A DNA stretch of 32,063 bases from RXOA01 sp964547105 (GTDB taxonomy: Bacteria; Bipolaricaulota; Bipolaricaulia; UBA7950; UBA9294). Of the stretch, positions 27,030 through 32,063 are shown one piece after another (the first letter of the stretch is position 1; every line of letters begins with the position of its first letter). Location of the stretch: contig CAZJLO010000020.1 of assembly GCA_964547105.1 (NCBI GenBank), positions 1 through 32,063 on the forward strand, in the 5' to 3' direction. The notes under the pieces were generated by a model. It was not told where the DNA came from. It saw only the letters and a list, made by a program, of their open reading frames with translations, and made no database searches. The position numbers and the translations under genes are program-made.

Positions 27030-28769
27030 TTACGCGAAGATCTCGTCGAGCTCCCGATCCTCAATGTCCCACACGGCGTCGTGCGGAGGAAGCGGCTCGC
27101 GCGTCATGAACTCGGGAAGACGATCGTCGGCCTTCGTGAATCCGGCACGGCGGTTGAAGTCCAGTTCCAGTCCCAAAATCTCCTTGCCGATCCGGGCGAC
27201 GTCATCGGTCGTCCATCGGGTGCCGAGCACGCCGTTGCATTCTTCGACCATCCCTTCGAATCCGGAAGCGATGTCGAGGATGGCGAATGCAATAAACAAG
27301 CAGTGACCGGTCGAGTCGATGAACGCCGTGGCGTACTGGAACCCTCTTGCCAGTTCGGCTTTGTCGGGGTTGAGCGGGTCGAGCTTGCCGGAAACACCGA
27401 GGATCTCCGGGCAGATGGTGTACCCCGACGTGTGATCCGCTCCCATGGTGGAGATGGCGTAGGTCATTCCGATCCCCTTGATCGCGCGGGGATCGTAGGC
27501 CGGCATGTTCTGCCCCTTCACGTGAGGGACCCTCTCCACGCCGAACGCGCGGCCGGTGACCACAGCCCCGTTTCCGAGGATCCTTCCCAGAGGGGTGGCC
27601 TGGCCGATCTCGTGCAGCAATTCGATGGCTCGATCGCTGTCGCCGAAGCTCGCAACGCCGCCGTCCATCGCAACGGCAAGCGCCCCCCCCGTTTCGATCG
27701 TATCGAGGCCATAATCGTTGCAGAGCCGGTTCATCTCGGCAATGGCATCCAGATCATCGATGCCGCAGTTGGCGCCCAATGCCCAATCGGACTCGTATTC
27801 CACGCATGAGGTGTGTTCCGAACCGTCTGGACGGTGCCAGCTATTCGAGCAGCGGATGATGCAGCCTGGAGAGCAGGCGTGGTTGTACATCTCCTGCCCG
27901 GTCCGTTCTTTGTTGCCGTCGAAGATCGCCTCTCCGGCAATTCTCGCCGCCCCCTCGAACCTGCCCGTTCTGAAGTTGCGGGTGGGAAGCGCCCCGGCCT
28001 CATTGATGATGTTGACGAGGACCGCCGTCCCATAGCTGTTCAACGCGCCTTTCGGCTTGGTAATCGCGTGCTCTGTCAGTGCAGCGGCGACCTTTTTCCG
28101 TGCGGTCTGAAACAGGTCGGGGTTGGAAATCGGCACATCCGAAGCCTGGGAATCGTCTACGACGAGGAACTTCAAACCTTTGCTTCCCATCAGGGCGCCC
28201 AAGCCACCACGTCCGGCGTAACGGCTGGCACGTCCATCCTGATCGTTGAAGCAGATCCCGGCTGCGCCCATTCGCTTCTCACCGGCTACGCCGATGGCAC
28301 ATAGATCGACCTTGCCCATTCCGCCGAACCGGTCGAACAGCTCCGGGAAGACCTCGGAAAGCGGTAGCCCTGTCCAATCGTCCGCAGGCTCGAACGATGC
28401 ACCGTCATGGTCGATCTTCGCCAGCCAGAACCCTTCTTCTGCTTGTCCCTCGATGACCACGGCGCGGATGCCGAGGCGGGCGAGACGGCGTCCCCATCCC
28501 GTGCCGGCGTTGGCTTCCTTGATCCCGCCTGTCAGGGGGGATTTCCCGCCAACGGAGATGCGCGACGATGTCGGAGCGCTTGTCCCGGTGATGAACCCGG
28601 GGGAGAACACCAGCTTGTTGCTGGGCCCAAGCGGATGGCAGGTCGCCGGAACCTCGTCGTGGATGATGCTTGACGTGAGCCATCGCCCGGCGCGATTGAC
28701 GTATTGATCCGGTACCGGCTCGAACGAAGCACTGCGGTCCTTCATGTTGATACGAAGAATGCGATCCAT
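27030..28769 (-). CDS. Aldehyde ferredoxin oxidoreductase family tungsten/molybdenum enzyme
   Basis: The protein has 579 residues. The ATG at 28769 has GGGAGG 7 bases upstream; a TTG codon just before it is also in frame. The N-terminal domain shows the family features ILRINM, a PGF.TGT segment, RISVGGKSPLTGGIKEANAG and RYAGRGGLGALMGSKGLK. Cluster ligands are probably C299, C303, C307 (CSPGCIIRC) and C490 (DSTGHCLFIAF). The family active-site EYE segment (VEYESDWALG) and H446 (GADHTSGYT) match the Glu and His of the archaeal enzymes. It oxidises aldehydes to acids with ferredoxin and a bis-pyranopterin tungsten (or molybdenum) cofactor, in anaerobes. The first cluster spacing is CX3CX3C, not the CX2CX3C of Pyrococcus AOR. 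It heads a cluster with two MoaD/ThiS-like genes. Confidence 0.93.
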   Translation of the reverse strand: MDRILRINMKDRSASFEPVPDQYVNRAGRWLTSSIIHDEVPATCHPLGPSNKLVFSPGFITGTSAPTSSRISVGGKSPLTGGIKEANAGTGWGRRLARLGIRAVVIEGQAEEGFWLAKIDHDGASFEPADDWTGLPLSEVFPELFDRFGGMGKVDLCAIGVAGEKRMGAAGICFNDQDGRASRYAGRGGLGALMGSKGLKFLVVDDSQASDVPISNPDLFQTARKKVAAALTEHAITKPKGALNSYGTAVLVNIINEAGALPTRNFRTGRFEGAARIAGEAIFDGNKERTGQEMYNHACSPGCIIRCSNSWHRPDGSEHTSCVEYESDWALGANCGIDDLDAIAEMNRLCNDYGLDTIETGGALAVAMDGGVASFGDSDRAIELLHEIGQATPLGRILGNGAVVTGRAFGVERVPHVKGQNMPAYDPRAIKGIGMTYAISTMGADHTSGYTICPEILGVSGKLDPLNPDKAELARGFQYATAFIDSTGHCLFIAFAILDIASGFEGMVEECNGVLGTRWTTDDVARIGKEILGLELDFNRRAGFTKADDRLPEFMTREPLPPHDAVWDIEDRELDEIFA

Positions 28770-28792
28770 CAACTTGCCTCCCTATTCCTTGG

Positions 28793-28812
28793 GGCGGATC
28801 TGCCAATCCGCC
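28793..28812. promoter_or_regulatory. Perfect 7-bp inverted repeat in the AOR leader
   Basis: GGCGGAT (28793-28799) and ATCCGCC (28806-28812) flank a 6-base spacer, 24 bases upstream of the AOR start and about 10 bases from its Shine-Dalgarno. It could be a hairpin in the leader or an operator. It is the clearest structure in the 241-base divergent spacer to the methyltransferase gene. Confidence 0.4.
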
Positions 28813-29010
28813 TCCGTAGGTGTGTGTACCACGATTCAAGGACCGAAGGCAACTCATGCCGCGCTACCGCGATCGGGAGTCTGTCACGGGGGCGAAGGCT
28901 TGGCTGGGCAAGGATGTCGGCGAAATTGCCAAATGCGGCGGACATCGACACGATGAGCTGGTTGAGCAGCCGGCGTATGGATGTGTACGGGAATCGGAGC
29001 GGAGGGGTTC

Positions 29011-29739
29011 ATGACCGGGGATTACGCGACCACGGCGGACTACTATGACAAGATCCATGCGCACAAGGACTATGAAGCCGAGTGTGCGATGCTTGTCAGC
29101 CGGATTGAGGAGAAGCATGCGTCGGCGGGAACGCTCCTGGACATCGCCTGCGGAACGGGCCGTCACGTGGAGTACCTCAAGGAGCGGTTCTCCACCGTTG
29201 GCATGGATGCGTCCGAAGAGATGCTGAAGCGAGCCCGCTTGCGCAACCCCAACGTTGTTTTCCACTGTGGAGACATGGTTCGGTTTTCGCTTCCCCGGAC
29301 ATTCGATGTTATCACCTGTCTATTCAGCTCGATTGGCTACGTGCGGACCCTTCCCCGGCTGCGGGCGACGATCCAGTGCATGGCCGATCATCTCAACCTC
29401 GGTGGCGTGCTGATCATCGAGCCATGGTTCACACCGTCATCTTGGCGACCCCGTCAAGTACACGCCCTGCTGATTGACGAGCCCGACCTGAAGATCGCTC
29501 GTGTCAGCACCAGTCAACTGAACGGGAGAATCTCGAGCTTCGATTTCCACTACCTCATCGGCACCCCGGACGGCACGTGGCACGCTGTCGAGCATCATGA
29601 GCTGGGGCTTTTCCGCACGGAGGAACTGATCGAAGCTTCACACAGAGCTGGGCTTTCGGCCATCTACGATGAGCATGGACTGACCGGCCGAGGGCTCCTG
29701 GTGGGAGCGAAGACTGCGGGCGATCGTTCGATCGACTAG
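29011..29739 (+). CDS. Class I SAM-dependent methyltransferase
   Basis: The protein has 242 residues. The ATG at 29011 has GGAGG 5 bases upstream; ATG 28981 lies in frame but has no such site. Motif I is LLDIACGTG (42-50), the SAM-binding loop, followed by an acidic residue at the end of the next strand (VGMDAS) and a later GDM. FDVITCLFSSIGYV is motif IV. The sequence is of the Methyltransf_25 type (sugar or small-molecule methyltransferases); the substrate cannot be told. It is divergent from the AOR gene and 51 bases before a convergent acetyltransferase gene. Confidence 0.85.
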   Translation: MTGDYATTADYYDKIHAHKDYEAECAMLVSRIEEKHASAGTLLDIACGTGRHVEYLKERFSTVGMDASEEMLKRARLRNPNVVFHCGDMVRFSLPRTFDVITCLFSSIGYVRTLPRLRATIQCMADHLNLGGVLIIEPWFTPSSWRPRQVHALLIDEPDLKIARVSTSQLNGRISSFDFHYLIGTPDGTWHAVEHHELGLFRTEELIEASHRAGLSAIYDEHGLTGRGLLVGAKTAGDRSID

Positions 29740-29790
29740 AGCTGGGTGCGCCTCATGCCGAGCGAGCGGTTCCGTCTCTTCGTTCTCCGA

Positions 29791-30669
29791 TCAGCCGATC
29801 GTCCTTCTCATCTCGACTTGATCGATCAGATGAGAGAACCCGACCCTTCCCAGGAACGCCTGCATGCCTGTGTCCTGTGCATCGACGTTGAGCGCGGCAA
29901 GGCCGGTGACGCTGGCGGGGATGGACCGAGCCAGCGCACCGAGAAGCGCTCGGCCCACGCCACACCGTCGCTCCGTCCGGCGGACAACCAGTGTCAGCAG
30001 CCAGTTGAGACGAGGACAGTATGCAACCGCGCCGGCGCACCGGCCCCGCTCCGAACCGCCCGACCGGTAAGCGCCGAGGAAGCGGACATCTTGGGGGATG
30101 AAGATGGATGCGCTGAATCGATTCTCGAACGATGGAAGCCAATCCGCATCGCTCGCCAGGGCGAGTACTTCCTCAAAGCGTGCGTCGCAGACATTCCATC
30201 CCCGCGTGCTCCCGAGAGTACGGAGCATCTGCAGATCTGCCGTAAAACAGCGAAGATATCTTGAGGTCTCGAATCCGCTTTTCTGATACGCGCGGATCGC
30301 TCTCTGATTGTCCTTGAGGGCTTCCAGGACAAACTGCGTGACGCCGTGCTCCCGCAATCCGGGAAGCACGGATTCGAACATCCTACCGGCGAGACCGCGA
30401 CCGCGGTGGTCGGAGACGATTCCCGTTCCGGCGTCATACGCCGTACGCCGGCCATCCCAATCATCGATCCCGACCAGGGTGAAGCCCACGAGCTTGCCGT
30501 CGACGTACGCACCGGGGGAAAGATCGTAGTTGACGGCGTTCTTCTGCATCCGGAGAAGAAGGCGATCCTCAGATACTCGCGAAGAATCCATCGCGTAGTC
30601 GCCAAATGCCTCCAGGAACGCCTTGTGGAGTTGATCTCGGTTCACCGGCCGGATTTCAGGTGCGGGCAT
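29791..30669 (-). CDS. Double-domain GNAT acetyltransferase
   Basis: The protein has 292 residues from ATG 30669; upstream residues in the same frame do not look like protein, and no strong Shine-Dalgarno was found. The first GNAT domain shows GTGIVSDHRGRGLAGRMFE (acetyl-CoA pyrophosphate-binding R/Q-x-x-G-x-G/A) and NQRAIRAYQKSGFE. The second shows LVVRRTERRCGVGRALLGAL and a final GMQAFLGRVGF. Tandem GNAT proteins occur in antibiotic and protein N-acetylation families, but the substrate is unknown. It is convergent with the methyltransferase and divergent from the HAD gene. Confidence 0.85.
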   Translation of the reverse strand: MPAPEIRPVNRDQLHKAFLEAFGDYAMDSSRVSEDRLLLRMQKNAVNYDLSPGAYVDGKLVGFTLVGIDDWDGRRTAYDAGTGIVSDHRGRGLAGRMFESVLPGLREHGVTQFVLEALKDNQRAIRAYQKSGFETSRYLRCFTADLQMLRTLGSTRGWNVCDARFEEVLALASDADWLPSFENRFSASIFIPQDVRFLGAYRSGGSERGRCAGAVAYCPRLNWLLTLVVRRTERRCGVGRALLGALARSIPASVTGLAALNVDAQDTGMQAFLGRVGFSHLIDQVEMRRTIG

Positions 30670-30753
30670 GGCTGACTTGAGTATGCCTCGCCCCCCCGTT
30701 GCGCTCAACCGGACGTGCGAAATGGTTACGCCTAGGCGATGATAGGGTTCGAG

Positions 30754-31449
30754 ATGATCACCCAACGTGCCGACCCGACTTCCAGTCCTCTGTGCGCCGT
30801 CATTTGGGACTTCAATGGCACTCTGATCGATGATGTGGAGCTCACCGTCCGCTGCCTCAACACCTTGCTGGCTCGAAGGGATCTGCCTCTTGTGGATGTG
30901 GAGAGCTATCGGAGCCGAGTCGGATTCCCGCTGAGCGACTACTACGAGCAGATCGGTTTGCGCGTTGCCGAGGAAGGCATGTCGGATCTTGCTCAGGAGT
31001 TCTACGCCATCTACCTTCCGCTGCTATCGGCATGCCCTCTTCATCACGGGGTCCGTGAGGTTCTGAAGTGGTTACAAGCGGCGGAGATAAGACAATTCGT
31101 TCTGTCTGCTTCGGAAGAAACCGCCGTTCGCGCAGCGGTTGCCAACCTTGGAGTCGGTGACTTCTTTGCCGATGTGCTTGGCCTGAACCATCACCTTGTG
31201 GATTCGAAGATCGATCGCGGAAGGCACCTGATTCAATCCGTGCCGTTTGCCTCCTCCGAGATGCTTCTGATCGGAGATACAGACCACGATGCCGAGGTCG
31301 GTGACGCTCTTGGGATTCCTGTGCTGCTGGTTTCGCAAGGACATCAGGACGAGCAGCGGCTTCGCGTCACGGGACATCCTGTTCTGGGCGATTTCGAGGT
31401 TCTCCTGCAGGCTGTCATGCAGCGTGGGCCAAGGCCTTCTGCTCCGTAG
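30754..31449 (+). CDS. HAD-superfamily hydrolase, phosphoglycolate-phosphatase-like
   Basis: The protein has 231 residues. I chose ATG 30754 because AGGG lies 7 bases upstream; ATG 30739 is in frame but poorly spaced. Motif I is VIWDFNGTLIDD with the nucleophile D19; the usual second Asp of D-x-D is Asn here. A helical cap follows (LTVRCLNTLLARRDLP...), then motif II FVLSAS, motif III region DSKIDRGRHLI, and motif IV IGDTDHDAEVG. It is most like the Gph/Pgp subgroup of phosphomonoesterases; the true substrate is unknown. Confidence 0.85.
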   Translation: MITQRADPTSSPLCAVIWDFNGTLIDDVELTVRCLNTLLARRDLPLVDVESYRSRVGFPLSDYYEQIGLRVAEEGMSDLAQEFYAIYLPLLSACPLHHGVREVLKWLQAAEIRQFVLSASEETAVRAAVANLGVGDFFADVLGLNHHLVDSKIDRGRHLIQSVPFASSEMLLIGDTDHDAEVGDALGIPVLLVSQGHQDEQRLRVTGHPVLGDFEVLLQAVMQRGPRPSAP

Positions 31450-31462
31450 TCCGGACGTTCGC

Positions 31463-32008
31463 TCACCCGCTTCGCTTCTCTTCCAGTTCCTGCCAGCGGT
31501 TGTACAGCGACTCAACTCGATCGACAGCCGCTTGGTGCGCCTCATAGGCGGCGTTCAGCTTCTCGTGGTTCGACGCGAGGTCGGGGGATTCGAGTTCCGC
31601 CTCCAGGCGGCGAACCTTCTCTTCCGCTTCAAGCACCTGATCCTCGATCGAGGCCCACTCCTTCTTCTCGTGGTACGTGAGCCCAGCTTGCCCCGGCTTC
31701 GGTCCTTGCTTCGGGTGTGTAGGAGAAGGTGCGCTGCGGGCTTCATCCTCTTGCTGTGCCGGGCGCCCCGAAGCATCCGATTCCTGCCATTGGGCTACGC
31801 TTCCGTAGTTCCCCCATCGACCCTGGCCGTCACTGTGCAGACCGACCAAGTCGGTACAGACGCGATCCAGCATGTGTCGATCATGCGTGATCAGGACAAC
31901 GGCCCCCGGGAACTCGATCAACGCGTTCTCCAGCACCTCTACGGAGGGAATGTCCAAGTCGTTGGTCGGTTCGTCGAGCAGGAGAACATCGGCCTGCTGT
32001 TGCATCAT
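31463..32008 (-). CDS. ABC-F ATPase (Uup-like), C-terminal part only; 5' end disrupted
   Basis: About 181 residues remain. They start just at Walker B (DVLLLDEPTNDLD), contain the D-loop and H-loop (LITHDRHMLDRV) and run into a Uup-type C-terminal coiled coil (KKEWASIEDQVLEAEEKVRRLEAEL...). A complete ABC-F protein has about 530-650 residues and two ATPase domains. Here the expected signature segment and everything before it is missing. Reading upstream on the minus strand, two consecutive TAA codons at 32015-32020 close the frame, and 32009-32063 does not look like the family. Either the gene is truncated or rearranged, or the last 55 bases are an assembly artefact. ABC-F proteins act on the ribosome. 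Confidence 0.7.
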   Translation of the reverse strand: MMQQQADVLLLDEPTNDLDIPSVEVLENALIEFPGAVVLITHDRHMLDRVCTDLVGLHSDGQGRWGNYGSVAQWQESDASGRPAQQEDEARSAPSPTHPKQGPKPGQAGLTYHEKKEWASIEDQVLEAEEKVRRLEAELESPDLASNHEKLNAAYEAHQAAVDRVESLYNRWQELEEKRSG

Positions 32009-32063
32009 CTGATTTTATTAAGCTGCGGGAATGACGAGTCGTGCATTATTGCTTCGACATAGA

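Noticed and set aside
26748..27809. 353-codon + strand frame opposite AOR and the MoaD-like genes
   Set aside because: It is antisense to three well-supported genes and has no recognisable features.
28773..28920. Moco/Tuco-type riboswitch upstream of AOR
   Set aside because: Only a 7-bp hairpin is visible; I could not recognise the conserved core or multi-stem layout of that RNA class. A covariance-model search would decide.

Overview
The window reads as a GC-rich bacterial chromosome fragment, probably from an uncultivated anaerobe. Evidence for anaerobic metabolism is a tungsten/molybdenum aldehyde ferredoxin oxidoreductase with two MoaD/ThiS-like companions. Evidence for an envelope of Gram-negative type is indirect: very large secreted Ig-like/DUF11 proteins and a likely beta-barrel. 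The combination recalls candidate phyla such as Bipolaricaulota (Acetothermia), but no taxonomic marker is present and this is inference. Two runs of 10 N (1545-1554 and 15783-15792) fall inside coding sequence. Each artificially shifts the frame, so one real gene looks like two on either side.

Region 1 (1-20629, + strand) is a surface-protein locus. It holds the 3' part of a cadherin-like plus lamin-tail-domain protein, then a 655-residue cadherin-like/PKD/SdrD-B-like protein. The stop codon of that second gene overlaps the ribosome-binding site of a giant gene of about 4,970 residues (4452-19366). The giant protein has a signal peptide, alternating cysteine-bearing DUF11-like modules, five CARDB-like repeats with a C-E-C signature, two SdrD-B-like repeats sharing 177 identical bases, and six DUF11-like repeats with acidic linkers. 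It ends in a large, apparently triplicated, mostly helical region that I cannot assign to a known family. A 390-residue candidate outer-membrane beta-barrel follows.

Region 2 (20837-21878, +) is a small redox pair: an AhpD/carboxymuconolactone-decarboxylase-family protein and an FMN-reductase-like flavoprotein with a cysteine cluster and an arginine-rich tail.

Region 3 (21910-28769, - strand) contains an M32 carboxypeptidase, a membrane-anchored TlpA/ResA-like thioredoxin and a tightly overlapping ECF sigma / zinc anti-sigma / coiled-coil operon. It also contains a tungstoenzyme operon: AOR followed by two overlapping MoaD/ThiS-like genes.

Region 4 (29011-32063) holds single genes in alternating orientation: a methyltransferase, a double-GNAT acetyltransferase, a HAD hydrolase with an atypical motif I, and the C-terminal half of an ABC-F ATPase. 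The reading frame of the ABC-F gene is cut by tandem stop codons near the window end.

Several intergenic hairpins lack a following U-tract and may be this organism's terminators or processing sites. I saw no tRNA, rRNA, CRISPR array, transposase or prophage gene. The strongest candidates for something undescribed are the giant protein, above all its triplicated C-terminal module, and the third gene of the sigma operon.
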